From Streptomyces sp. NBC_01231 (GTDB lineage Bacteria > Actinomycetota > Actinomycetes > Streptomycetales > Streptomycetaceae): a stretch of DNA of 64,000 nucleotides. The stretch covers positions 8,060,001 through 8,124,000 of the forward strand of contig CP108521.1 of assembly GCA_035999765.1 (NCBI GenBank). Direction: 5' to 3'. Made by a program: the position numbers and the translations under genes. Positions 25,097 through 33,170 of this stretch are shown one piece after another (positions within the stretch are counted from its first letter, which is position 1; each line of letters starts with the position of its first letter). Below the pieces are notes generated by a model, which saw only the letters and a list, made by a program, of their open reading frames with translations, ran no database searches and was not told where the DNA came from.

Positions 25097-26275
25097 TCAC
25101 CTCTGTGCGGACCTCTGTGCGGACCGCTGCGCGGCACCGAGAACGCGGGCCGAGCGAGTTGCGTCCCGTCGGAATGCCCAGGCCATCGTCGGCTCCATGA
25201 CGCACCGGAAGACCCGCCGGACGGGCGCGGTGCACAAAGCGGTCACGACCGTGGCGGCGACGACACTGACGGCGATCTCGCCGAGCGGTGCGGGGGCCCA
25301 GTCGTGGTTGGACCAGTGCCAGTGATTGGCGGCCTGGACGATGAAGCCGTGCAGCAGGTAGCCGTAGAGCGTGCCCGCGCCCAGCGCGGTGAACCACGTC
25401 CGGCGCCCGGGCACCCAGGCGAAGAAGCAGGCGACCAGGGTCAGCGAGCACCCGAAGGTGGCCAGTGTCATCACCGGCCCGTACCAGGCGGGCACGCCGA
25501 ATTCATCGGCGGCGGCGTGGTGGAAGAACCAGGCGTAGTCCATCCGCGGGACCGCCCAGTACGCGAAGGCGAGCGCGCCCGCGAAGACCGGCACGGCCAG
25601 GAGTCGTGCGGTGCGGCAGCGGACCACCCGCAAGTGGTCCGGTTTCAGGCACAGGCCGACTACGAAGTAGGGCAGGAACTGCAGGGCGCGCTGCAGGTCG
25701 AGGTCATTGCCGATGGACGGTGACAGCGTCGCGGCCATCGCGACGGCGAGCGCGACCGGCAGCGGGTACCGCAGGCTCCTCCAGATCGGGGTGGTCAGCC
25801 GCCAGATGAACAGCGCCGCCAGGAACCACGTCAGATACAACGGGTCCAGCAGGCTGACCGGGCGGTCCGGGACACCGCTGCTCCACCGGGTGAAGAGGGC
25901 GTACGCCGTCTCGAAGACGACGTAGGGGATGACGATTCCGGTGATGAGTCGCTTGACCTTCCGCGGGCTCGCGTCGAAGGAACGGGAGAAGTAGCCGGAG
26001 ATCACGATGAACGCCGGCATGTGGAAGGCGTAGACAGTCGTGTAGAGCGCGGTGACCGCACGACTGTCGGAGCGCAGCGGCTCCCAGACGTGCCCCATCG
26101 CCACCAGCACGATTGCCAGGTACTTGGCGTTGTCGAAGAAGGCGTCGCGCTGCTTCGCCTGACCGGGATCGGGCGCCATCCGCACCGTCTCGGGCGCCGC
26201 CCCGCCGGCCTCTGCCGTCCTCGCCGGCGGCCACGATGTCACCTGGGTGTGCACGGCCTGCGCGGTCTCGCTCAT
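25097..26275 (-). CDS. Fucose-4-O-acetylase-like membrane acyltransferase
   Basis: The 392-residue polytopic protein of the acyltransferase family 3 superfamily has RDAFFDNAKYLAIVLVAMGH, then FHMPAFIVISGYFSRSF and DPLYLTWFLAALFIWRL. The C-terminal helices end GTLYGYLLHGFIVQAANHW. This layout is typical of fucose-4-O-acetylase-like O-acetyltransferases acting on surface glycans. Start ATG 26275 was chosen over an upstream in-frame ATG. The very end carries three direct AQR(S) repeats encoded by a 12-bp tandem repeat (25098-25131), possibly recent expansion. Confidence 0.87.
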   Translation of the reverse strand: MSETAQAVHTQVTSWPPARTAEAGGAAPETVRMAPDPGQAKQRDAFFDNAKYLAIVLVAMGHVWEPLRSDSRAVTALYTTVYAFHMPAFIVISGYFSRSFDASPRKVKRLITGIVIPYVVFETAYALFTRWSSGVPDRPVSLLDPLYLTWFLAALFIWRLTTPIWRSLRYPLPVALAVAMAATLSPSIGNDLDLQRALQFLPYFVVGLCLKPDHLRVVRCRTARLLAVPVFAGALAFAYWAVPRMDYAWFFHHAAADEFGVPAWYGPVMTLATFGCSLTLVACFFAWVPGRRTWFTALGAGTLYGYLLHGFIVQAANHWHWSNHDWAPAPLGEIAVSVVAATVVTALCTAPVRRVFRCVMEPTMAWAFRRDATRSARVLGAAQRSAQRSAQR

Positions 26276-26469
26276 CACGCCCTCCGTGCGCCACACGTGG
26301 AACGCGTGCAGCTGGATACGCGTGTTGGTAACGGTACGGCGGTGGCATGGGAGCGCGGCATCCCGGCCCGCTCACCACTCCTGGCAGCCTCAAACTCCTT
26401 CCGCCAGAGCTGTTGCACAGTTCACAGGAGGAGCGACCCTAGTTCGGGTCTCGGGCGGCTGGTCGCCCG

Positions 26470-26592
26470 CGCTGCTGCCGCTACTCAAGGGCGAGCCGAA
26501 GGACGAGGTCGCCGCCGTCTTTGCCGGCGACGAACTCGCCCGTCCGGTCAAGGACTCCAGCGAGTTCCTGGAGGAACTGGTCGGCCCCAGTC
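26470..26592 (+). pseudogene. CNNM transporter remnant
   Basis: One frame reads LLKGEPKDEVAAVFAGDELA, then RPVKDSSEFLEELVGP. The first block matches the post-membrane segment of the short CNNM at 18392 (VEPKDEVEAVFTDDQLA, VDSSE). The last block matches its C-terminus (SELVGP). The piece is therefore an internally deleted remnant of a third short-form CNNM gene. It lies between two unrelated genes. Confidence 0.65.
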
Positions 26593-26644
26593 CCTCCGCG
26601 GGGCGATGGGACCCCCTGCGCAGCCGGGGCGGACGGCGGGCTGC

Positions 26645-28213
26645 TTACGCCCGCGGGCGCGCGACGGCGTGCGTTTCCTCGGCCGCTCTCTTCGTGGCCT
26701 TCTTCGGCACGTTCACCTTCAGGGGTTTCGACTTGTTCGAGGTGTTGGTCCCATCGGTCACCTCGATGCGGTAGCTGTGGCGCCTGCCGGCGCTCGCCGT
26801 GTCGGTGTAGGTCATCCTTGGCATGTCCCAGTAGGTGGACCGTTGGGTCTGCCGCGCGATGAGCTTGCCGTCGCGGTAGATCCGGTACGTCAGGGCGGCG
26901 TCGTCCCGGTCCCAGGTGGCACGCCAGGCGAGGGTGACCTTGCCCGCTTTGACGCTGTCCAGCCGGAGGGCGGGAACCTTCGGCGCTCCCGTGTCGCGGC
27001 TTCCGAAGCGGGTGATGCTTTGCTGCGGTTTCTCGTTGACCTTGGTGAACTCGCCGCCCACCCACAGGTAGCCGTTCGAGACCATCAGGACGCGAGGGCC
27101 CGCCTCCTCGCCGAGACCACCGTTGGTGTCGGGGAACCAGTGCAGGATCCTGCGGTCCTCGACCGACTGGGCGAGCAGATGCTGGCGGTCTCCCCGCTCG
27201 GGGAACCCGCCGGGTGTCTCGTTGCAGTCGTGCGCGTGCGAGGCGCTGTAGAGGACGCCGTTGAAGGGCACCACGGACTGGGTTGCGCCACGGCAGGTGT
27301 CCTTCCACACCATGGTGTTGTTGGTGAGGCGGCCCGCGATGCGGCCGTCGTAGATGCCCGGCCCGTGCCCCTCGGCGCCCACGAAGAAGCGGGACTTGTC
27401 GTGTGCGATCGTCTTCACCGAGGACTGGAGCGGGAACCAGCCCGGGTAGGTGAGCACTGTCGAGCCTGTTGTGGGGTGGAGGGCGACCAGGGAGCGGGCT
27501 GTCTGGCCGTTGACCGACTCGAAGTCGCCTCCGGCGAAGATCCGTCCGTGCGAGGGCGTGGCCGACAGGGCCCGCACGGACTGGTCGAGGTCCGCCTTGA
27601 AAGGCAGCAGCGTTCCCTTGGGGGAGAGGGCGGCCATGTGGTTGCGGATCTGGCCGCCGACGCGGCCGAAGTCACCGCCCAGGTAGACCGCCTGGTCGGT
27701 CGTTTCGATGGCGCGGACGGTGGCGGAGACGGCCGGTTTGAAGTCTTTGCGCACCGAGCAGCCGGCGGTGTTGAGGGCGATCGCGTTTGCGGCCTTCTCG
27801 GATCCTGCGCGATTGAAGGAGCCGCCGACGTAGAGCACCCGGCCGTCGGGGGAGGGTTTCATCGCCCGCACGGTGTGGTTGTAGCCGGTGAAAGACGGTG
27901 CGCAGGGCAGGAGTTTTCCGGTTTTGGCGTCGAAGGCGGCGAAGTTGCGGCGTTTCACCTGCCGTTGACCCTTGGCGGCACCCGGCGGACGGACCGATTC
28001 GAAGGTTCCACCGGCATAGACGACACCGTTCGCGGTGGCCAGCGACCAGACGATCCCGTCCGTCTGCCAGGTGGCCAGCGGGTCGGCGGAGACCGTCTTC
28101 GGGTCGCCGTCGGCGGCCGCAGCGGGAGAGGCGTCCAGCAGGGCGGTGGTGCAGACGAGGGCTACGACGGCGATACCGGTAACCGGCTTCTGACGGGTTT
28201 TTCTCAGACGCAA
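26645..28213 (-). CDS. Secreted beta-propeller protein with fibronectin type III domain
   Basis: The 522-residue protein has a Sec signal peptide (KTRQKPVTGIAVVALVCTTA, cleavage near ASPAAAA). Repeated propeller blades of the delta-60/DUF5122 kind follow, with VYAGGTFESV, LYVGGSFNRAG, VYLGGDFGRVGG, IFAGGDFESVNG and LWVGGEFTKVN. A fibronectin type III domain (about 410-500, starting PALRLDSVKAGKVTLAW) follows and a basic C-terminus ends the protein. It is probably exported and surface-associated; its ligand is unknown. No partner gene is adjacent. Confidence 0.87.
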   Translation of the reverse strand: MRLRKTRQKPVTGIAVVALVCTTALLDASPAAAADGDPKTVSADPLATWQTDGIVWSLATANGVVYAGGTFESVRPPGAAKGQRQVKRRNFAAFDAKTGKLLPCAPSFTGYNHTVRAMKPSPDGRVLYVGGSFNRAGSEKAANAIALNTAGCSVRKDFKPAVSATVRAIETTDQAVYLGGDFGRVGGQIRNHMAALSPKGTLLPFKADLDQSVRALSATPSHGRIFAGGDFESVNGQTARSLVALHPTTGSTVLTYPGWFPLQSSVKTIAHDKSRFFVGAEGHGPGIYDGRIAGRLTNNTMVWKDTCRGATQSVVPFNGVLYSASHAHDCNETPGGFPERGDRQHLLAQSVEDRRILHWFPDTNGGLGEEAGPRVLMVSNGYLWVGGEFTKVNEKPQQSITRFGSRDTGAPKVPALRLDSVKAGKVTLAWRATWDRDDAALTYRIYRDGKLIARQTQRSTYWDMPRMTYTDTASAGRRHSYRIEVTDGTNTSNKSKPLKVNVPKKATKRAAEETHAVARPRA

Positions 28214-28743
28214 CGGATACTCCGGGGTGGCGGTGGTGCGAGCGGCATGAGCGGAACGACTCCGAACGGCTCAGTCCGGACGGTGGGGCTGTGGCCGGGC
28301 TCGCGCGGCGCAGCGGCGACGCAGTGCTCTGACCGGCCTGCCGTCCTTCAACGGCGTTCCGTACCGCCATAAACTAGTAACAAATGCACATATTATCGAG
28401 GATCTGTCCGGCGAGTCCTGAGGGACGTCAGCCTGCAGTCGGCGGCGTGACGGTGGCGCCCGCGCTGTCGCGCAGACAGGATGGCATGCTGAGGTCAACT
28501 GGGTTGGGCCTCGGCATTGAGCTGAGCAAGCTTCCTTTTCGTGGCCGCAAGGCGGCCGAAGCCGACGAGGTCGCGGATCCTGTCCCCGCCAAGTCGGACC
28601 GGACGAACGTGACCTCGCTGACCGAATGGCGGCTGGCCCAGCTGCCGCCCGACACCCGGCCGCCGCCCTCGGTCGCGGGCCTAGGACCAGCTGCTGCGAG
28701 CACGGCAGCCGGCCGATCGCCCCGCCATCCAGGGAGAGATGCC
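28214..28743. other. Promoter region and unrecognised remnant DNA
   Basis: The left part should hold the promoter of the propeller gene. It includes the AT-rich stretch 28368-28402, which is unusual for this genome. From about 28490 an open frame contains TNVTSLTEWRLAQLPPD, which I cannot place. It leads into the IstB remnant and may be decayed IS21 DNA. Confidence 0.4.
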
Positions 28744-29258
28744 GTGACCCTCATACGCCACCGCGGGCTGACCGATCGCGGCTTGCGCGCTGAACTTCTG
28801 ATGGCCGAGTGTGACGACCGGGCCTGGCGACGCTCCGAACGGCGCATAAAGGGCGGCACAGTTCCCGCGAGAAAAGTCGCTGCGGGCCTGTGCTTCGAGG
28901 CCAACGGAACATCGGCGCCGCGGTCATCCACACCCTGGCCACCTGCGATTGGGTTAAGAAGGGCCTACCGCTCTGCCTCATCGGCGACTCCGGAACGGGC
29001 AAGTTCCACCTGCTGATCGCGCTCGGCGCCGAGGCCGCCATATCCGGCTTCCGGGTCGACCTCCAACGAATTGTTCGGCGGACCAGGACGTTCACCGACC
29101 CGCGGGTCTGCGCGGCCATCGTCGACCGCCTCACCTTCGGCGGGAACATCATCGAGACCGGCACGGTGTCCTACCGGCTCGCCAGCACCAGGGCGGCCCG
29201 AGCGCAGGACGCCGCAGGCGGACCTCATCATTGTCACGCTGATTTGTGCGCTGCTTAG
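28744..29258 (+). pseudogene. istB: IS21 helper ATPase IstB, degenerate
   Basis: Fragments of IstB occur in order. TLIRHRGLTD is joined directly to AELLMAECDDRAWRRSERR, so about 30 internal residues are missing. A frameshift follows, then AVIHTLATCDWVKKGLPLC. The Walker A region GDSGTGKFH has Phe in place of the usual Ser/Thr. A further large deletion leads to TFTDPRVCAAIVDRLTFGG. The Walker B segment is gone. It cannot be functional. Confidence 0.85.
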
Positions 29259-29306
29259 CACCACGATCGGTGCAGCAGTGGGCGACGACTTCCTAGTGAT
29301 CTTGAG

Positions 29307-29935
29307 ATGCCGGACCCATCATGCCCGAACCGGCTGCACGGACTGCTCACCTCCATCCACCCCGCCCTCGAACGCGTCCTCGGGCCCCGCCTGTGGCACC
29401 CGGCCGTGCTGGCCCTGCTGCAGACCTTCGGCTCCCCGGCCGAACTGTCCCAGGCCGGCACCGAGCAGATCGCGCAGGTCATGCTCCAGGCGGCTCCGCG
29501 GATGCGCAGTGCCCACACCCTGGCCGACCAGATCACCACCGCATTGTCCGAGCAGACCGTCACGGGTTCCCGGCACGGCCTCGGCAGGGGAGATCGTCTC
29601 CGGCCTGGCCGAGCCTCGCAGTACTCCTCAAGCGCCGGGACATCCTGGAGATGCGGGCCGCCGCACTGCTGGAGGCCCACCCTCTCGCGAAGGTCCTGGC
29701 CTCCATGCCCGGGGTCGCGGTCAGGACCGGTGCCCGCATCCTGGCCGAGGCCGGCGACGCCGGCGCGTTCCCCACTGCCGCCCACCTGGCCTCCTACGCG
29801 GGACTGACCCCCACCACCCGACGGTCTGGGACCTCCATCCGCGGCGAAGGACCACCCCGCGGCGGCAACAAGATGCTCAAACGGGCCCTGTTTCTGGCCT
29901 CGTTCGCATCGCTGAGCAGCCCCGAATCGCGGGCC
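29307..29935 (+). pseudogene. IS110-family transposase remnant, 5' part
   Basis: The frame starting RLHGLLTSIHPALERVLGPR is the end of the IS110 DEDD domain, whose first ~130 residues are missing. After frameshifts near 29570-29625 the sequence resumes LLKRRDILEMRAAALLEAHP. The C-terminal helix-hairpin-helix transposase block follows (ASMPGVAVRTGARILAEAGD, HLASYAGLTP, then GGNKMLKRALFLASFA). At ESRA the gene is interrupted by the IS256-type element. Its final segment continues in frame at 31756. Confidence 0.85.
29927..29935. repeat. Target-site duplication, left copy
   Basis: TCGCGGGCC is repeated exactly at 31747-31755. The two copies flank the IS256-type element; 8-9 bp duplications are usual for IS256. 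Confidence 0.9.
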
Positions 29936-29959
29936 GAGCAATGCTCATGACCTGTGGAT
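29936..29959 (+). repeat. Left terminal inverted repeat of IS256-type element
   Basis: It begins GAGCAATGCTCA and ends GACCTGTGGAT. It matches the complement of 31723-31746 at 20 of 24 positions. Confidence 0.9.
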
Positions 29960-29981
29960 CGGGCCTCGGGGAGCACGCGAA

Positions 29982-30059
29982 GGGCGTACCTTCCCGAGTG
30001 ATCGATTGAAGGTCACCGAGTAGGCCGACGCTGCGAACGTCGGTCGGGAAGGCACGCCC
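29982..30059 (+). promoter_or_regulatory. Hairpin that buries the transposase ribosome site
   Basis: GGGCGTACCTTCCCGA (29982-29997) and TCGGGAAGGCACGCCC (30044-30059) pair over 16 bp with one mismatch (G-T in RNA terms). The 3' arm contains GGGAAGG, the probable ribosome site of the transposase GTG at 30060. Transcripts that enter from outside would fold and block translation, as known for other IS elements. This effect is inferred. Confidence 0.6.
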
Positions 30060-31313
30060 GTGCTGAGCGTAGTCAATGCCGATGGCTCCACCCCGAACGG
30101 CTCCCTGATCGACGAGATCGTCCGGGAGGGCGCGAGGCGGATGCTGGCCGCCGCCCTGGAAGTGGAAGTCAACACCTACATAGCTGAGTTGACCGAGCAG
30201 CGGGACGAGTCGGGCCGCCGCATGGTGGTTCGAAACGGCTACCACCAGCCGCGGAATGTGGCCACCGCTGCCGGGACGGTCGAGGTGAGGGCCCCGCGCG
30301 TCAACGACAAGCGCATCGACGAGGCCACGGGCGAACGTCGGCGGTTCTCCTCGGCGATCCTGCCGCCCTGGTGCCGCAAGTCCCCGGAGATCGCAGAGGT
30401 GTTGCCGCTGCTCTATCTGCACGGCCTGTCCACCGGCGACTTCGTGCCTGCGCTGGAGCAGTTCCTCGGCTCAGCCGCCGGCCTCTCGCCGGCGACGGTG
30501 ACCCGGCTGACCACCCAGTGGCAGGCTGATCACGCTGCCTTCCAGGACCGTGACCTGTCGGGCACCGACTACGTCTACGTCTGGGCCGACGGCGTCCACC
30601 TGCGGATCCGCCTGGAGGAAGCGAAGGCAGCCGTGCTGGTGCTGATGGGCGTGCGGGCGGACGGCACGAAGGAGCTCATCGCGATGACCGATGGCTACCG
30701 CGAATCATCCGAGGCATGGGCCGGGCTGCTGCGGGACTGCGCGCGGCGCGGCATGCGCGCCCCGGTCCTGGCCGTCGGCGACGGCGCACTCGGCTTCTGG
30801 AACGCGTTGAACGAGGTCTTCCCCACCACCCGCCACCAGCGGTGTTGGGTTCACAAGACCGCCAATTGCCTGGACGCCCTGCCGAAGGCCGCGCAGCCTG
30901 CGGCCAAGCGCGCGATCCAGGAGATCTGCAACGCCGAGGACAAGGACCACGCGGCAAAGGCGGTGGCAGCCTTCGCCAAGCAGTACGGCGCGAAGTACCC
31001 CAAGGTGGTCAAGCGCATCACGGACGACGAGGACGAGCTGCTGGCGTTCTTTGACTACCCGGCCGAGCATTGGATCCATCTGCGTACGACAAATCCTATC
31101 GAATGGACCTTCGCCACCGTGCGACTCCGAACGAAGGTCACCAAGGGTGCCGGGAGCCGGGCCGCCGCCCTCGCGATGGTCTTCAAGCTCATCGAGTCCG
31201 CCCAGGCCCGCTGGCGAGCCGTGAACGCACCTCACCTCGTTGCCCTGGTCCGAGCCGGCGCCCGCTTCGAACGCGGCCACCTCGTCGAACGCCCCGAGCG
31301 CAGCGCGGCCTGA
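30060..31313 (+). CDS. IS256 (mutator-type) transposase
   Basis: The 417-residue DDE transposase matches PF00872. Family motifs are NGYHQPRNVATAAGTVEVRAPRVND and LLYLHGLSTGDF. The catalytic residues are visible as the Asp in VWADGVHL, the Asp in AVGDGALGFWNAL and the Glu in RTTNPIEWTFATVR. RHQRCWVHKTANCLDALP precedes the helical insert. It is full length with no frameshift, so it may be active. GTG 30060 lies directly after the hairpin that includes its ribosome site. Confidence 0.95.
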   Translation: MLSVVNADGSTPNGSLIDEIVREGARRMLAAALEVEVNTYIAELTEQRDESGRRMVVRNGYHQPRNVATAAGTVEVRAPRVNDKRIDEATGERRRFSSAILPPWCRKSPEIAEVLPLLYLHGLSTGDFVPALEQFLGSAAGLSPATVTRLTTQWQADHAAFQDRDLSGTDYVYVWADGVHLRIRLEEAKAAVLVLMGVRADGTKELIAMTDGYRESSEAWAGLLRDCARRGMRAPVLAVGDGALGFWNALNEVFPTTRHQRCWVHKTANCLDALPKAAQPAAKRAIQEICNAEDKDHAAKAVAAFAKQYGAKYPKVVKRITDDEDELLAFFDYPAEHWIHLRTTNPIEWTFATVRLRTKVTKGAGSRAAALAMVFKLIESAQARWRAVNAPHLVALVRAGARFERGHLVERPERSAA

Positions 31314-31321
31314 GCCACCGA

Positions 31322-31654
31322 TCAGGCAGGACGAGTACTGTCCGGGGTCAACAGCGTGTCGTAGTGGGCGGCCCGCTGATCGAATCGGGCCAGGACGGCC
31401 CTTGCCTCGGCCGGCACGTGGGCTACTTCGTAGTCCGGGCCGGCGAGTTCTCGGACGGGATCGATGGAGTCGAACAGCATGACCGTGGAGAACTCGACTT
31501 CGCCGTCGGCGAGGGTGCGCCGAAGCAGGTAGGCGCCGTGGTAACCGTCGAGCTCGCGGGCAGCGATGTCCGGCAAGACCCTCGTACTGACGATCGACTG
31601 GTATGCGTCGGCGTTCTCGGGCGTTGTCCAGCCCCGCCAGATACGGACGATCAT
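31322..31654 (-). CDS. ABM-like (antibiotic biosynthesis monooxygenase fold) protein, IS passenger
   Basis: The 110-residue protein starts IVRIWRGWTTPENADAYQSI and contains GYHGAYLLRRTLADGEVEF and VMLFDSIDPVRELAGPDYE. It resembles the dimeric ferredoxin-like ABM / NIPSNAP-type superfamily, small stand-alone enzymes or heme/quinone-binding proteins. It lies tail-to-tail with the IS256 transposase, 8 bp away, inside the terminal repeats. It therefore moves with the element. The ribosome site is weak. The function cannot be told from sequence. Confidence 0.7.
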   Translation of the reverse strand: MIVRIWRGWTTPENADAYQSIVSTRVLPDIAARELDGYHGAYLLRRTLADGEVEFSTVMLFDSIDPVRELAGPDYEVAHVPAEARAVLARFDQRAAHYDTLLTPDSTRPA

Positions 31655-31722
31655 CCGCGCACTCTACTGGTCCTGGTCAACGAGCGGGAGGCCCTCGCTA
31701 CATGGGCCACGACCTCTACGCC

Positions 31723-31746
31723 ATCCACAGGTCTTGACTATTACTC
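31723..31746 (-). repeat. Right terminal inverted repeat of IS256-type element
   Basis: Read on the reverse strand it begins GAGTAATAGTCA and ends GACCTGTGGAT, matching the left end at 20 of 24 positions. Confidence 0.9.
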
Positions 31747-31755
31747 TCGCGGGCC
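31747..31755. repeat. Target-site duplication, right copy
   Basis: TCGCGGGCC, identical to 29927-29935. Confidence 0.9.
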
Positions 31756-31893
31756 TCCTACGACAGGAAGCGCGCGGAGAAGAAGCGCCACAACGCCGCG
31801 CTCATCTGCCTCACCCGCCGCCGTGTCGAAGTCCTGCACGCCATGCTCAAGCACCGTGCTCTCTACCAGCCCGGGCACGAACAAACAGCCTGA
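31756..31893 (+). pseudogene. IS110-family transposase remnant, 3' end
   Basis: It encodes the final segment of the interrupted IS110 transposase. It begins SYDRKRAEKKRHNAALICL, then TRRRVEVLHAMLKHRALYQ, and ends at a TGA at 31891-31893. Codons join without a shift to 29935 when the IS256-type element and one target repeat are removed. Confidence 0.85.
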
Positions 31894-32360
31894 CCAAGCC
31901 CACAGACCTTGACCGAACAGATAGAAGCACCCCCCGGCAAACAGTGACAGGAATGTGAGACGCGATCCCCCACATGGAGCAAAAAGAGCGCCTCTGACCT
32001 GGGCATTAAACTTGATCACTAGAATCTAGAGCATAAGTGCCGTATACGGCGGTTTCGATTCGTCTATGTCGTCCTTGAAATCCCCGGTCAGTCGCCGTCC
32101 GTCTCTCTCGCGGCATCACGTCTGTGAGACGTGTGTGAGACGGAATGGCCCCGGCTCGGTGGACGCAAACACCGGCCACGGCCCGAGTCCGAACACGCTC
32201 TGATCCATGCCTTCGGGCCGACGGAGCGCACACCGCTCGTCCGGCAGCCTGCCCCGTCCGGCTGCCGGACTTCCGAGGGCCGCCGCCGCGTGACGTTTCC
32301 CCGCCGTCGAGGCGGCGGCCCACTCACCTTCCGATCCGGGTCCTGCCATGGAGAACTGCC
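31894..32360 (+). other. Intergenic, former IS110 end and promoter DNA
   Basis: No gene was recognised. It contains an AT-richer stretch (32000-32060) with the 12-bp palindrome GCCGTATACGGC at 32039-32050 and a CTAGAATCTAG motif at 32019. This may be promoter/operator DNA of the XdhC-like remnant. Confidence 0.4.
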
Positions 32361-32684
32361 ATGCTGAACATCGCGGACACTCTGCACCGCTGGTGCCGCG
32401 AGGCACACCCCTTCGCCCTGGCCACGGTCGTCGGCGTGCACGGCAGCGCCCCTCTGCCGGTCGGTACGTCGGTCGCGGTGGACGACGAAGGCGACGCCGT
32501 CGGCCGCGTCTCCGGCGGCTGCGTCGAGGGAGCGGTCTACGAGCTGTGCCGGCAGGTGCTCCGTGACCGGGGCACTCCGCGGCGGGCCTCCCCCGGCGAC
32601 TCCCTCGCCTCAGGCACTCCCAGGGCCATCGAAAATCGCGTACACCTCGGCTCGCTCCACACACGATCGAGGTCGGACGCGTAG
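32361..32684 (+). pseudogene. XdhC/CoxI-family protein, N-terminal fragment
   Basis: ATG 32361 (GGAGAACTGCC upstream) opens NIADTLHRWCREAHPFALAT, then VVGVHGSAPLPVGTSVAVDDE and GRVSGGCVEGAVYELCRQVL. This is the conserved N-terminal XdhC_CoxI domain, a chaperone family that inserts molybdenum cofactor into xanthine dehydrogenase-type enzymes. After about 75 residues similarity stops and the frame ends at 32684. The Rossmann C-terminal domain is lost. No xanthine dehydrogenase genes are nearby. Confidence 0.8.
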
Positions 32685-32839
32685 ATACGTAGTTCACACA
32701 ACCCTGATCTACGAGACGAAGTGGCCACAGCCCACCGTCCGCGCCGTAGGGGGTGATGCCTTGCCAGTGCAGCCAGCAGCGCAAGTGGAAGTAGTCACAG
32801 CTCTGGCCCCGTGGAGCTTGGCCGACCGGCGTCGGTGCG

Positions 32840-32975
32840 GCACGCGGTGGAGCGGATCGGCGGGAGGCTCCGGACAGCGGCATCAGAGCCTGGCTGTCGT
32901 GGGTGTTGGCCAGGTCCGACTCGGCGTTCGGGTCGTCGTAGGCGTCGACGATGGCGATGGTCCTGCCGGAGCCGC
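32840..32975 (-). pseudogene. Fragment of a secreted serine-carboxyl (S53/S8) peptidase
   Basis: The reverse strand reads SGRTIAIVDAYDDPNAESDLA, very like the catalytic-domain opening of actinobacterial sedolisin/kumamolisin-type peptidases. The flanking sequence on both sides does not continue the family. It is a short decayed fragment. Confidence 0.5.
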
Positions 32976-32981
32976 TGGCTG

Positions 32982-33170
32982 ATGGTGCGGGTCGGGCCCG
33001 ATGCCACCGACGCTGCTTTGGCCCGGCCCGGGACACGGGCGTTCGACTTCACCGGCCGTCCGATGCGCGGGTGGGTCGTGGTTGCCGGGTTCGCGCTCTC
33101 CGAAGACTCCGACCTCCATGCCTGGACCGATCGGGGGTACGCCTTCGCAGCGGGCCTGCCGCCCAAATGA
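32982..33170 (+). pseudogene. TfoX N-terminal-domain protein fragment
   Basis: The frame reads MVRVGPDATDAALARPGTRA, then FDFTGRPMRGWVVVAGFAL and the end AWTDRGYAFAAGLPPK. This matches the C-terminal two thirds of stand-alone TfoX-N proteins (PF04993). The N-terminal MFGG...F segment is missing, so this is a truncated remnant. Confidence 0.7.

Larger units (their letters stand above)
29936..31746 (+). mobile_element. IS256-family insertion sequence with passenger gene
   Basis: The 1,811-bp element has 24-bp imperfect terminal inverted repeats (29936-29959 and 31723-31746; 20 of 24 match, the inner 11 GACCTGTGGAT identical) directly abutting 9-bp direct repeats. It encodes an intact mutator-type transposase and, in reverse orientation, a 110-residue ABM-like protein. 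Ordinary IS256 elements are about 1.3-1.5 kb with one gene, so the passenger is unusual. It sits inside an IS110 remnant. Removing it with one repeat copy rejoins that gene in frame. Confidence 0.92.

Noticed and set aside
25098..25131. Short tandem repeats considered as a CRISPR or regulatory array
   Set aside because: Only 12-bp units repeated about three times inside the acyltransferase C-terminus, with no spacers.
32039..32050. Palindrome GCCGTATACGGC as a specific operator
   Set aside because: A single 12-bp copy in the window with no adjacent regulator gene; not enough to call a site.
32685..32830. Possible coding sequence between the XdhC and peptidase remnants
   Set aside because: Open frames exist but none shows a recognisable motif; treated as decayed DNA.
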